Positions 1 through 13,456 of a DNA stretch of 64,000 bases are shown here, piece after piece. The position numbers and the translations under genes were made by a program. Source of the stretch: Hormiphora californensis (lineage: Eukaryota; Ctenophora; Tentaculata; Cydippida; Pleurobrachiidae). Where the stretch lies: contig CM035362.1 in the NCBI GenBank assembly GCA_020137815.1, positions 212,605-276,604 on the forward strand, in the 5' to 3' direction. The notes under the pieces were generated by a model, which saw only the letters and a program-made list of their open reading frames with translations, did not search any database and had not been told where the DNA came from. Within the stretch, counting starts at the first letter, position 1, and each line of letters begins with the position of its first letter.

Positions 1-1129
1 GTCACCTGCTTGATGGAAAAGAAACCACTACGGAGAGGCCTCTCTCTTTATCTCCCTATCTTATATCTATCTTCCTTCTCCCTCTCTCTATCCCACTCTC
101 TTTCTATCCTCCTCTGTCTTTATCTCAACCTTCTGAAGTAAATCCGTTACAAACCGCTTTCTAACGTGACTTCAGCTCGGCACCGCTCACTCGCTCAAGG
201 GGGCACAATTTGAGCATTTTAAACAGTGTTTATAAATCCAGCTACTTTACTTCGAGCTGTGTGACCATGATTTAAATCACGTGCTCGAGGAATTCAGTCT
301 GAATAGCGACTAGATAGATGAGCTTGTCAAGATTTAACTAATTCGGGCATAATATATTCTGGATAGGTGATCATATTAGCGAGAGGTTTATAAACGTAGC
401 ATGGAGTGGCTCGTCTATCAAATAATAATAGCTAGACTTTTAGTCACTACCGCGACCGCCCGTGCCATTATACGGTAACTACACGAAATCGAGAGGGTCT
501 AGCTAAATTGTAGGCATCCAATAGACGAAGTAAGAACTAGGACGACCGAAACAAGAAATGAGCAAATCACTAGTTCCAGAGGTCCAATACAAATTAGTAC
601 TGTGGTTCTTACTTGTGAACAGCGAGCGGTACTTTTCTTGGCACAAAAATAGAACCGAGAGAAAAAGAGAGGACCGAAATAGAAAAACAAAAGAATTTAA
701 AACTCAATGGTAATTGGAAATTCGTCTCAAGAAACTTCAGGGCTTAGGCGGAGTTTCGATCACATACTGACTTTTTTAAAGTAGACTGGAATACAAAGAC
801 TAACGAGGGCTTACTGCAGTGAAAATGCGTCTGGAGAAGCTCCAGCACGAATTACATTGGTTCTGCAAAATCAAGCAATCCAAAAGAGTCCTTCACGACC
901 CCTCGTAAATCAAGGACAAAACACTCAAGATCACTGTTAAAATGCATCTCAGTAAATCTAAACTCGGACACGAAAAGATTAGATTTTCCTGAGGTACAAA
1001 AACAAAGTAATGACAGTATATTATATGGATTTTAAAGCTTTGATGCACTTTAATCATCTTCTCTGCAGAAGGATTTGACCAATAAATCTTTGGTTCGGGA
1101 TATCTACATGATATGTGGAAGAGTTTATC
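1..1129. repeat. Direct duplication, copy A
   Basis: This segment recurs in the same orientation at 4037-5170 with small indels; both copies open with GTCACCTGCTTGATGG. It begins at base 1, so the copy may extend to the left. No coding exon is visible. The pair flanks the satellite block and could be a real tandem duplication or two alleles left in series by the assembler. Confidence 0.85.
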
Positions 1130-1664
1130 AGGGTGTGAACTGCATGTCGTGTTTGCTAGTCGCGAGCGCGCTTGCGAGACAAGCAAACACGTCAAGGTTC
1201 ATTAACAAGCATGCTGCTCAGTCATTTTAGATTTAATACACAATGTAAGGATACCATGTAATAGGTGAGACTCTTGCCGTCACCCTCGTTCAAGTCCCGT
1301 GAAAAACGGAGCAGTACACGCAGACTGATGCCCATTTTCGTCGCGTGACCCCGATTCAGCAGTTTGAGACACCAACTCTTTAGGGGGCCATATCTCAGGA
1401 ACCAGACAAGATAGGAAAAATCGCCGTCTAATGAGGCGTACAGTTTTTAATCTAGTTTACCACTGTACCGGCCGTTTCACTCTCCGACCTAAAACAAAAA
1501 TCGCAACCCCACAAAACTTCAAAATAATGAAATTCGCATCTCGCATGTCGTGTTGCATGTCGTGTCATGTTATTGACGCGCTCGCGTTCAACTCTCACAC
1601 AGCAGCTGCAGAACATGGCGGGAAACATCGAGGAGTAGAGAGAGGGTCGGTGCCGAATCAAATA
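1130..1664. other. Non-coding stretch
   Basis: Unique-looking sequence between duplication copy A and the satellite. The short open frames on both strands overlap each other and have no splice sites or recognisable domain. I see no gene here. Confidence 0.5.
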
Positions 1665-3117
1665 TTTCTTGATCTTGATCTACTCCATCTCTCAGCTATC
1701 CTACCCCTCATCAACTCGATCTCTCAGCTACCCTACCCCTCATCTACTCCATCTTTCAGCTACCCTACCCCTCATCTACTCCATCTTTCAGCTACCCTAC
1801 CCCTTATCTAGTCCATCTCTCAGCTACCCTACTCCTCATCTACTCCATCTCTCAGCTTCCCTATTAGGGAAGCATAGAGATGGAAACGATTAGGGGTAGG
1901 GAATTCCCTAGCCCTCATCAACTCCATCTTTCAGCTACCCTACCCCTAATCTAGTCCATCTCTCCGCTACCCTACTCCTCATCTACTCCATCTCTCAGCT
2001 ACCCTACCTCCCATTTACTCCATCTCTCAGCTTCCCTACCTCCCATTTACTCCATCTCTCAGCTTACCTACCTCCCATTTACTCCATATCTCAGCTTCCC
2101 TACCTGCCATTTACTCCATCTCTCAGATACCCTACCTCCCATTTACTCCATCTCTCAGCTTACCTACCTCCCATTTACTCCATCTCTCAGCTTACCTACC
2201 TCCCATTTACTCCATCTCTCAGCTTACCTACCTCCCATTTACTCCATCTCTCAGCTTCCCTACCTCCCATTTACTCCATCTCTCAGCTTCCCTACCTCCC
2301 ATTCACCCCATCTCTCAGGTTCCCTACCTCCCATTTACTCCATCTCTCAGCTTCCCTACCTCCCATTTACTCCATCCCTCAGCTTCACTACCTCCCATTT
2401 ACTCCATCCTTGCCTCCCATTTACTCCATCTCTCAGCTACCCTACCTCCCATTCACTCCATCTCTCAACTACCCTACCCCTATTCTAGCCCATCTCTCCG
2501 CTACCCTACTCCTCATCTACTCCATCTCTCAGCTACCCTACCTCCCATTTACTCCATCGCTTACCTTCCCTACCTCCCATTTACTCCATCTCTCAGCGTC
2601 CCTACCTCCCATTTACTCCATCTCTCAGCTACCCTACCTCCCATTTACTCCATCGCTTACCTTCCCTACCTCCCATTTACTCCACCTCTCAGCTTCCCTA
2701 CCTCCCATTTACTCCATCTCTTACCTTCCCTACCTCCCATTTACTCCATCTCTCAGCTTACCTACCTCCCATTTACTCCATCGCTTACCTTCCCTACCTC
2801 CCATTTACTCCATCTCTCAGCGTCCCTACCTCCCATTTACTCCATCTCTCAGCTACCCTACCTCCCATTTACTCCATCGCTTACCTTCCCTACCTCCCAT
2901 TTACTCCACCTCTCAGCTTCCCTACCTCCCATTTACTCCATCTCTTACCTTCCCTACCTCCCATTTACTCCATCTCTCAGCTTACCTACCTCCCATTTAC
3001 TCCATCTCTCAGCTTCCCTACCTCCCATTTACTCCATCCCTCAGCTACCCTACCTCCCATTTGATCCATCTCTCAGCTTCCCTACCTCCCATTTACTCCA
3101 TCTCTCATTTATCCTAA
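1665..3117 (+). repeat. 32-bp satellite array, forward block
   Basis: Tandem units of 32 bp built around TCCCATTTACTCCATCTCTC, with point variants. Early units read CTCATCTACTCC and later ones CTCCCATTTACTCC, so the array is made of sub-families. Because 32 is not a multiple of 3, all three frames stay open and each encodes the same 32-residue cycle; the long open frames here are products of the repeat, not genes. Confidence 0.9.
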
Positions 3118-3126
3118 CATTCCTAC

Positions 3127-3415
3127 CCCTGAGAGATGGAGTAAATGGGAGGTAGGGAAGCTGAGAGATGGAGTAAATGGGAGGTAGGGTAGCTGAGAGA
3201 TGGAGTAAATGAGAGGTAGGGAAGCTGAGATATGGAGTAAATGGGAGGTAGGGAAGGTAAGCGATGGAGTAAATGGGAGGTAGGGTAGCTGAGAGATGGA
3301 GTAAATGGGAGGTAGGGACGCTGAGAGATGGAGTAAATGGGAGGTAGGGAAGGTAAGCGATGGAGTAAATGGGAGGTAGGGTAGCTGAGAGATGGAGTAG
3401 ATGAGGAGTAGGGAC
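3127..3415 (-). repeat. 32-bp satellite array, inverted block
   Basis: The same satellite unit in reverse orientation (core GAGAGATGGAGTAAATGGGA), about nine units, separated from the forward block by about 10 bp. It ends in a G-rich stretch at 3416-3463. The head-to-head junction makes this a large imperfect inverted repeat. Confidence 0.88.
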
Positions 3416-3616
3416 GAGAGGGGTAAAGGGGTGGGGAAAGGGGGGGAGGGAGGGGGGGAGTAAGGGTCTCTCAGCTCACTTCTCCTCTCTCTCTCTTCCA
3501 CTACACTTCACCTGTTTCATTTGCAGATGACGATAGAATCAGAAGTATATTGTTAGTAAGCACTAAGCAACACCTGTTTGTTCTCTCTCTCTCTCTCTAG
3601 TCTCTATCTCTTTCTT

Positions 3617-3664
<48 letters not shown>

Positions 3665-4036
3665 TTCCATATCATGGACTTTAAATCTCCAAGCAAGCTC
3701 CACCCTTGGAACAATAGGGGAGGAAGCGTGCTATGTGGTTAAACCCTCTGACAGTTTAGCAGTCTGCTAAACCGCTAAACTCTGTATGGAAAATTGTTGA
3801 TTGGTAAAACTCTTGTAGACTGTAGAGGATGAATATAATGACTACATCATCAAATGTCACCAAGTTTAGGTCATAGATCTAAGTAGGGCATTTACTAAAA
3901 GTAATGATTGTAATCCTCCTCAAATCTTGCTTCCTTTAAAGGGGCACTCGACTAAATAGGGCATTGAATACTCAATTGGAGCCATTCACAGGTGAGAGAA
4001 ATACAGTATGTACTTAGAAGTAGAGGCTGAAACGTG
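3416..4036. repeat. Spacer with (CT)n microsatellite
   Basis: G-rich then unique sequence with a (TC)n tract at about 3579-3659, partly broken by TTTC units. No splice-bounded open frame is seen. Confidence 0.6.
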
Positions 4037-5170
4037 GTCACCTGCTTGATGGAAAAGAAACCACTACGGAGAGGCCTCTCTCTTTATCTCCCTATCTCTA
4101 TCCCTCTCTCTTTCTACCTCCCTATCTCTCTATCCCCCTCCTCTTTCTATCCTCCTCTATCTATGCCCCTCTGTCTTTATCTCAACCTTCTGAAGTAAAT
4201 CCGTTACAAACCGCTTTCTAACGTGACTTCAGCTCGGCACCGCTCAAGGGGGGCGCAATTTGAGCATTTTAAACAGTGTTTATAAATCCAGCTGCTTTAC
4301 TTCAAGCTGTGACCATGATTTAAATCACGTGCTCGAGGAATTCAGTCTGAATAGCGACTAGATAGATGAGCTTGTCAAGATTTAACTAATTCGGGCATAA
4401 AATATTATGGATAGGTGATCATATTAGCGAGAGGTTTACAAACGTAGCATGGAGTGGTTTGTCTATCAAATAATAATAGCTAGAGCTGACTATTAGTCAC
4501 TACCGCGACCGCCCGTGCCATACGGTAACTACACATGCACAAAATTGAGAGGGTCTAGCTGAATTGTAGGCATCCAATACACGAAGTAGGAGCGACCGAA
4601 ACAAGAAATGAGCAAATCACTAGTGCCGGGACCAGTTCAAATTAGTACTGTGGTTCTTTACTTGTGAACAGCGAGCGGTACTTTTCTTGGCACAAAAATA
4701 GAACCGAGAGAAAAAGAGAGGACCGAAATAGAAAAACAAAAGAATTTAAAAGTCAATGGTAATTGGAAATTCGTCTCAAGAAACTTCAGGAGGAGTTTCG
4801 ATCACATACCTCTGACTTTTTTAAAGTAGACTGGAATACAAAGGCTAACGAGAGCTTACAGTGAAAATGCGTCTGGAGAGGCTCCAGCACGAATTACATT
4901 GGTTTCTGCAAAAGCAAGCAATCCAAAAGAGTCCTTCACGACCCCTCGTAAATCAAGGACAAAACACTCACGCTCACAGTTAAAATGCATCTCAGTAAAT
5001 CTAAACTCGGACACGAAAAGATCAGATTTTCCTGAGGTACAAAAACAAAGTAGTGACAGAATATTTTAAAAGCTTTAATCATCTTCTCTGCAGAATATAA
5101 AAAAGAAGGATTTGAACAATAAATCTTTGGTACGCGCAGGATATCTAAATAATGTGTTGAAGAGTTTATG
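4037..5170. repeat. Direct duplication, copy B
   Basis: Second copy of 1-1129, same orientation. It differs by short indels and substitutions; for example, the pyrimidine-rich head is longer, and several 5-30 bp pieces are gained or lost. No gene is visible. Confidence 0.85.
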
Positions 5171-5381
5171 ATTTGAAAGAGTTATGAAAGAATTCCAAAC
5201 ATTCGTGCAATTATTTATACACACGGAGACAGCTATTCAGAGCTTGTGATATGGGGATCTGGAAAAGGTGTGCAAACGAAAGAAATGGAGAGGGCACGAA
5301 AGAATCTGAGAGTCGGTGGGGCAGTTTCTATAAGTGCGTCCTCGCATGCACCTGCCATTAGGTCAATTACAAACAGCTGAA

Positions 5382-5419
<38 letters not shown>

Positions 5420-5579
5420 AATATATGTCTCTTAGAAACTGCTCCTCCCTTCTTTTTCTTATATACTTTCTCATTCACTTCTCACACGCCAAGGATTGCC
5501 CATATATAATACCCCCAAAACCAACTCTAGCTACTTCTCTTCTTTTCCAGATTGTCTAAAATCTTCTAATTTGCCTCCT
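5171..5579. other. Non-coding end of left contig
   Basis: AT-rich sequence with a (CT)n tract at about 5386-5414, ending at the assembly gap. No coding evidence is seen. Confidence 0.5.
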
Positions 5580-5679
5580 NNNNNNNNNNNNNNNNNNNNN
5601 NNNNNNNNNNNNNNNNNNNNNNNNNNNNNNNNNNNNNNNNNNNNNNNNNNNNNNNNNNNNNNNNNNNNNNNNNNNNNNN
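5580..5679. other. Assembly gap (100 N)
   Basis: A run of exactly 100 N, the usual placeholder for a scaffold join of unknown size. The sequence to the right starts directly inside arm 1 of the giant inverted repeat, so arm 1 begins at a contig end. Confidence 0.97.
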
Positions 5680-8600
5680 GAACAATACTATGTGAATACT
5701 GGACAACCATGTACAACTTGTTGCGGTTACAATAATTTCCCTACTATTTGTTACTACGAGTTGAACTATGTCATACCCAACAAGTATAATGAGACTTGAC
5801 AGCTTGTACTGTACTACAGATAATTATTGTCAGAGGGGCAGATCACATATATGGCCCCCAGGGTTGCCTGCTTTGATTCTCCCCATCAATAACGTTCAGC
5901 TTGTCTAATCTACCCAGTTGGCCTACTTTGTGCACCGTTATTAATTGCAGTTATAATCCATTAACGGCCTGTACTTTCTTGCTGCCGAAATATCGGTGTC
6001 CATTGCAGTGTCCTGTCAAACTTGTTGGGTTTCCTATCAAACTTTTTGGGTGAAACGGTCTATTTTCTTTGTTTTTATTTTCATTTCCGGGTCATTAATC
6101 CGCCTATTTCTATTGCCTTTTTCGAGTTTGAAAACTTCAATTGTGCTCATCCTCCTACTCTGTCGCCCGTGAACAACTGTGTCCCCGCTTTTGCTCAATG
6201 GACATTGTCTTCTCTCTGCTCCAAGTAGACGATATTTCCAGACAGATCCTGAACATCTACGAACCTATCCGTTTTTCGCAACCTAGTGAGTTTATTATTA
6301 TGTATCACTTCAATATCTATTCTGGAATTAGATCTTTAGATCTAGACAACGGAGCCTCATACTTTCCTAAGCTCTATATAATTAGATCTTTTAGATCTAG
6401 ACAACGAAGCTATTATTACTTTCTCTCCTATAATAATCACGAGCTTATGGTATAACAGCGAGGTTGAAGGGAAAACGATAGCGAGACTCAGTGATTCGAT
6501 AACAAACATCCCGCAGCAGCCAGAAGCCGGTCGTTTGTATTGTTACATACTACGAATACAAGAGGCTCGTGTAGCTTCCTATAAGCCAGGTGATCTAGCA
6601 CTAACTACGGCCGATGGTGGCTTTGCGGCATATCTAATTCGCATGGAGCAGTCCTTTCATACTTGAGAGATTCATAGACGAACTAAACAGTGTAGCTTAC
6701 CTAGAGGTCAAGTTAAATTACGGTAGTTACGAGTGAGCAGGAGCAATTTCATCTGATCGCGCAGGAAGTGTATTTCTTTCCACTGATATCTGAAAGTCAC
6801 ATCTGTGACCATGAGGATATTTCTTATAAAAACTCGTACATATCTGCGCTGCGCTTTTCGGCCAATAGTTTGGTCAATTTGTTAGCAGTGTCAATCAAGA
6901 TAAGAAGCGTCCCTAGCTCATCTTACTGTATCGGCATAATCATTTAGCTAGTGTAACACACTACCCACAACGTGACGCTAGAAGGACAATGCATTCTTAT
7001 GCAAGTAGAACTGTGGCCCTGTGAGAAGCTAAATATATGCCATGTAACAGATCTAAAGATGCTAAACATCATTCGTCCTGAAGAATGCTATTGTGTATTT
7101 GGCTGGTCCATAGACAGCGTTCGTGAGCCAAGGAGTATAACGTGGGCCCCTCAGAGGGTGGCGTAAATTTCTGTTGGTTTGTGTGTAAGGAGCACCCCCC
7201 CAAACAGCCTGTTCACGGAAGACTGCATTTGAAAAGTTCACTGTTAAGTCTCTCTCCATCAAATTCGGTGTTTGCCACACGATCACCCTGTTGTACTGAT
7301 GCTGGTCCAGCCATAACTTGATGTGGTCTTTCTCTGAGAATCATGAAAACTGGTCACTGGTCATCTAGGCGAGGCCTTCACCCTCCCGTGGCTTGTATAA
7401 CTTATACATGATCGCAGCTGATTGCCATAATATATCGCGTTGCTATCAGATTCATGAGCCTTATTTTCTTGATGGATAAGCAGTTCTTTTAGTCTTGTTG
7501 TGACGATGGGATACGTATTCAGGTCAGTTAGATAATCTAGGCGCTCCAGTGCGGTGTGTTATGAAGTTTCCCCCATGTCAAATTGTGCCAGTCCTGAGGC
7601 CACTGGGTATACCAGTGTCGGAAAGTCACCTGTGGAATAAGCCGACCAGTCTAGGGACGCAAGATAGGCCCTATACGCTACGGATACGCTCTGAGTAATC
7701 CCACGAGCAGCTGAACGTTCATATATATTAACGCAGCAACACGAGATGAGCGGAACACTAGCTCAAGGCCGAAGAGGTGATCCTATGGGCAGCACCGCCT
7801 ATCTGCCACGTGGAGTCCCGGACTGGCTAAGCACCCTAACATGATACGAGTACAAACCCTGCATAGTACGGAGAACTAGCCGATTCATCTCTTGTGATAT
7901 TACATGCTGCAGCTACTGTTGAACGCTGATGAAACTACTTTAACAAGTATATCACTACTTTCCGGGTAACGTCCGGCAATGACCACTTGCACTTCAGAAC
8001 ATATACACCGTCACTGTGTTCTTGTCTATAGGGTTCAACTCTCTTCTCTCTTTCTAATCGTTTTTTTATATATACCCTCATCCCTCTATTCTTCTTTCTC
8101 ACTACATGCCATGCCTAGTGCTCGGACCCTCACAGTAGTAATATTCGCTGTGTAGGTTTAGAGAGCACTGCATCTTTCCATGTTATTGTCCAGATCACAA
8201 CATCTCCTTCATAGACATGTTGTATGTAACTGTTTTTAGCTCCTACTAGCCCAGTCCTTAGCTCCTTCGATATTGTGTGTGTATACTCAACAGCGTGCAC
8301 AGTCATAAGATCTTCTGGTCACAAAAATGACCAGGCCTGATTTTTATGTTTCCTGGCCTCAGAGTATATTTTAGGAATCATAAAGGAGCGCTGCCATGGT
8401 GGTCTTTTATTGTGGCGTTTCCTCTCGCATAAGTTGATAGAGCCTGCTTTAAAACAGCTGTAGTAGCAGAGTCTATCATGAAATATTGGGCGGAGTAGCG
8501 ACGTACAGCCAGGAAGTACTATGCATGCGGTGAGAGAAAAAGGGCACCAACGTATATGCGTGGCTAGGCTACGATATAGAGAAAGAGAGAGTAGAGATAT

Positions 8601-9796
8601 GAGAGAGTAGAAGAGTAGACGAGAGAGAGAGAAGACCGCTGCAGAGAGAGAAACGAGTAGTAGAGTCAGCGAAGACCAGCAGAAGAGAGATAAGAGAGAA
8701 AGCTGTTCTCACGGCTAGCCTCTCTTCTAGCTTTTCCCTTAGAGCTCTTTCCCGGAGAAGGGAGGAAGCCCCTGTTCATCCTGCATCCCTGGACTAGTAG
8801 CCAGGAAAAAGTCCAGGGCCGGAACCATTTCGTTATGTGTGTTGTTGTGAGGCTCTTTTGCAGTATAAAATGAGAGCTTGTTTGGTTTGGTTTGGTTCGA
8901 CTGTACCTCGCACTGCTCCCCGAAGGAGCCTGGCTCAAGAGCTTGTAAGATTACACTTCGTGTGTGCTTGGTATGAATATTAAGCATGTTAGTTTTTATT
9001 GCATCATGAACGCGTGATCCTGCACTCAAGATTAGCTTAGGATTTTCTGTTCTATGTTTAATTTCGTCCTCCCTCTTTCTCTCACCATCTCCTTCTTTCT
9101 CTCGTTCACTCCCCATTGATTGTAACCGACAAAGGAAGCTTTGTATTGATTTGCTTTGACACTAATGATAGATTATGATTCGTTGGTTTGTTGGTTTTGC
9201 TATGAACTTCTTTCATCACGTTCCATTTTGCTTCCATCAGTATAGGGAATTCTACAACTCGAATTATTTGAATGTTGAGTATCACAACTTATAAATCACA
9301 ATTTAGTAAATAGGGATCGATTGTGTTCACGTGGCCAAGCTTAACAATAACTAATGGATATAGGAAATGGTTCGGAGCCTACAAGAAGATAAATAGGCTA
9401 CACTCGTGATATTGAGTAGACTTGGCGAAGAAATATATATCGAGAGGAAGAGAAATCAGTTTGATCAAGAAAGAATGAAGAGGCTATTTATCACAAAAGA
9501 TTATTTGCCGGGATTTGATTTGCATTTTGTTACCTTGCCATTCGATTTGCATATATTATTACCTTCGCTAATTTATCTGAGTGAATCTTCACGGCCTTCT
9601 AATATTCTGCTCCTTGACTAGCTGAAGACGTGAAACACAGTGTTCTCGAAAGCTTAGATGCCAATTTATTGTTGAATTAGTACCATTATAATTTATATTT
9701 ATCCTGTTACTGGTTGTTCCTTGCCATACTATCATTGCATTTAAGTTGCCTGGTAATTTTTACCAAAATTCCTTTTTATTTAGTTGAAAAGTTAAG
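5680..9796. other. Outer arm 1, no intact gene seen
   Basis: This is the noisy counterpart of about 32466-38850. Alignable islands are separated by many indels. The transposons at 34105-35481 and 36487-37662 and the retroposon at 38137-38368 are absent, and their sites are continuous here. I find no credible gene. Confidence 0.55.
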
Positions 9797-12700
9797 ATGT
9801 AAAGGTCGGCACTTTTGCTAGCGGTAAGTTATAAAAAGAACACTATTATGGTCCAACATCCTAAATAAAGGAGATGACTCTCCAGTAACCTTGCTCCACT
9901 CTCAGCTGTCTACTCTCTACAGTATAAATGGTTGAAACCATATCCCTTTCTTTCAGGTGCTAGTTGCTGTCACAGTAGCAGAGTTTGAGATGTCTGTCGA
10001 TGAGGACGCTATGGACAGCGTACAATTATATGACCTGACTATTTAGAGAGAAATAGTTTATGTCTATTGACTACAACTACATAAAGACTACATGTACTGT
10101 CAGTTCATTGTATGTATTGACTATTTAGAGAGACATTTAATGAGAAGTAGAAAGTCACTCAAAAACTAGGATTTCATCTGTCTGGCGCCGATGTTGGACT
10201 TGCCAACTATCTAGGGGAAGATTTATTCAAATATATTCCGATAGGTGTCATCAGGACTAAGGGATGGCCGGGCAAGATGTGGTGAATACGCGAACCTGCC
10301 TAAAAGGCATGAGAGGGAGAGGTTAGCGAGGATAAACAGGATCATCAAGCGACAATCAGGTTAGTACAGTTTATCGATTAGGACGACTATAAATATCATT
10401 ATTATTAGGATTATCAAAGCTCAACCATGAGTCATAACATTGAAAACTGTAAACATTACAACTAAACCGCCTTTTCTTAATTTCTTATTAGGATCGATTC
10501 CATTCCAACCCCTTCTTCTTATAAGGATCGATGTCATGACAGCCCCCTCTCCTTATTAGGATCGATGCCATGTGACCAGGATAAGATGCCGACTGACAAG
10601 TACGAGATCTGTGTAAAATGCAAGAATGGTAGAGTTAGAGGGAGATGCCTGTGCCATGCCCATGTGTCAAAAGGACGACACAGAATGCGAGGAGTTATGA
10701 AAAAAGTGAGTCTACAGTTTTGGTTTTGCGGCTGTCTCAATGTCAGAGCTCTAAAACAAGGCGAGGGCGCCATGTGAGGGCTATATTTCCGGGCTCTGTG
10801 TCAAGATGGGATGGATTTTAATTTGCTTAATTTATCAGGGCGGAAAGCCTGAAGATTGTGGCGCTCAGATGAACGGTGGAGGCCCGGATGATATGAGTGG
10901 TAATGGTGATTCGTAACATCGTCTTCCCTACCCTTGACAATTCCACGTGTCCTTAGTATTTCCCTGGGGTACTGGAAACAGAGTTCCACCGACTGACAAC
11001 AAACTCGGTATGTGAGATTTGTATGAATTCGATGTCGCTAATCATGTTGCTAATGGAAGCGTATCCGACTATTTATTGACACAACCCTCCCTTAGAGATT
11101 GATGGTTATGACAAACACAATTTTTCTCCGAAATTTAAAGCTACTGTCATTTTCACACATCTCTCCCAGGAAACTGTGTTAAGATGACAACGAATCGGAC
11201 CCATGCGATTTATCTCATCAAACAACGTCCCTGACTTCTACATGAACCCGTACTGTCCCATCGGACTAGGAAAGGGATATTGTGTCCAGGTGGAGATTGA
11301 CACCGGGAAATGCTTCTTCAGTGGTAAGTCACGTGAGACCGAGTATAATAGAGTTAGTATATTATAGAGTTATAGAAAATCACCCATAGCCCATAGAGCA
11401 GCGAGGTCAATGCACGAAGCTGCGTAAGACGATCTGAAAAGTCATACAATAACAAACTCCCTGCACTGGCAGGTCTGAAATGTGGAGATACCAATAACGG
11501 ACCTGGTACTAATGATTACGGTGATGTCTGGGTACCTCAAGAGGACAACTACGCTATCAAACTCGAAGGTACACCAAGTGATTATTGTCACCTGTTCCAC
11601 TATAAAATGATAAACCTAGATCAAGCCATCTAGAATCCGTCTAGATTCCATCTAGACGTCCATCTAGACAGATATATGATATAACGCCGCGTGTTCCATC
11701 TATAACAGGTGACCCCACCCTACCCAACCGACCTGGTGACATGTACGATGCGTCCAAGGTGGGAGCCGCCAAGACTATGGACCGGCAGTTGGTGTTGCTT
11801 CAAATGGAATCAGCATTCTGGTACGTCATGGTAGTGCAGTGTCACAGCCTTCTGGCTACAGGGTAGTCATGGTTACATTGTAGTCATGTTACCAGCATTC
11901 TGGTACAGGGTATCATGTTACATGGTAGTCATGGTTATTGATGTCCCTTTCGCGAGATTGACACTCTTCTTTCCAAATTCCACATGATATTGAACCAATG
12001 ATGAACCATGTATTATAAAACCACCCTGCCAACCTTGGCACATGGTTACTTAACGAAATAACTAAAGACCCCCCCCCCCCCCTACTCAGCGCCGACCAAA
12101 TGATGACTGGTGATGTTAGTATTGACGGTGCTGGATTCCAGATCTGAACTGCGTGTCACGTGACGCCTCCATGGGTAAGCGATGAAACTACCGGAGAGAC
12201 CCCTTCAGGACCTCCCAAATACCACTTCCACAAGGCAGCAGAGGTATGAGGCATTCACTAATGCCAGCAAGGGATTGGCTCTGGGGCTGAGCCCAATGTC
12301 ACGGGACCTTGTCGGGTGGGCTACTGATGGTTTTGGTATCTATGCTTATCAGGATATAATGGAGATAAACCTGTCGTTGATGAGTGTGGTGGTCATTTTG
12401 GACCTGTTGATACGGGTAAATAAAACATCTGGTTGGTTTTTTGTTTGTTTATTGGGGATTTGTTTGTTTGTTTTGTTTTTTGCTTGTTAGTTTGTTTGTT
12501 TGTTTGTTTACAACCAATTACCTATTTCAGGTGAGTAAGACCACTACCACTCCCGACCGTCATTGTCCCATACACCCTGGCCTGCCAGGACCCTCCCTGG
12601 GAAAGTGTGCCTCCACCCAACGGGGTACCAGCTACTGCCACACTGGGTGCGGGTATGAGGTCTGCGTTCAACCAGTACACAACTTGTCTAAAACTTGTCT

Positions 12701-13435
12701 AAAACTATTCTAAAACGAGTTTGTGAAAACTACTAGGGATTTGGTCAAGTTTGACAAATTATAGTGTACCCGATATAATTCCTACAAGTCTTTCTCGCGC
12801 TTTAGTTTGGGGGACTTTCTGAAACTCTCTCTCTGTTGTCCAAGTGCATATTGGTAGAACAAATAACAGTGTACCCTACAAGCTACCTTCTGTTAACTCT
12901 GCCTCTCTGAAGGAGAGAGCTGGTACAAAACTAGACAAGTTTAGTTCTAGCGAATATTTTGGTGTGATGTCAGGCCAATATTGCCTCTGAGGCGGTTCTG
13001 GTGGTGCATGAGAATATATAGTCAATGCGTTGACCGCTTTGATATTGCTTAGGAAACCACTCCTGAGCTGAGCTATAGCATATCTTGTTATGTTCTAACC
13101 CTCCATTTACATTCTAACCCTCCCTTTACATTGCGAAACAGGGTCTAGCTAGACCTGTCAGAGCATTGGCCTGACCCATTCCTCGTTTCGCCCGAGAACT
13201 GTGGTCAGAGCATTGGCCTGACAGAGCTAGGCAAGCTAAATCATTATCTAACCCATGATACCATCACCAGGAACTAGCAGTCATCGATCTTGAGGAGTAT
13301 CTTGCAAAGTTTGATGCGGATGGTTGTCCAAATACCACTGTTAACCCTTACAACTCTGCCTCAACCCCCCACAACAACCACATTGACCACCTCCCCCTCC
13401 CTAATCACTTCGACAATACTCCTTCTCTTCACTAA
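9797..13435 (+). pseudogene. Arm 1 copy of YHYH-domain gene, frameshifted
   Basis: This mirrors the intact minus-strand gene at 28880-32465, exon by exon. The start codon is followed at once by TAA (ATG TAA, where arm 2 has ATG AAA). The cysteine-rich exon near 10566-10710 and the large exon near 12090-12420 carry several single-base gains and losses, so no long frame survives. Splice sites and intron lengths remain recognisable, and the TAA at the expected end is present. The damage is mostly short indels spread over exons and introns alike. That fits raw-read error at a contig end better than slow pseudogene decay, but a true dead copy is possible. Confidence 0.8.
13156..13223 (+). repeat. 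Micro-repeat, GTCAGAGCATTGGCCTGAC pair
   Basis: Two direct copies of GTCAGAGCATTGGCCTGAC about 45 bp apart, with a spacer containing CGTTTCG. Related copies lie at 29079-29143 (mirror copy), 39713-39766, 41351-41483 and 45834-45910. It lies in the last intron of the YHYH gene copy. Confidence 0.75.
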
Positions 13436-13456
13436 GAAGCAGATTTCCCACTGATA

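Noticed and set aside
1669-3117. Long open frames rich in Y/S/L/P
   Set aside because: They are translations of the 32-bp satellite; open in all frames because 32 is not divisible by 3 and the unit has no stops.
1665-3415. CRISPR-like array
   Set aside because: The 32-bp units are contiguous without unique spacers, and the genome is eukaryotic.
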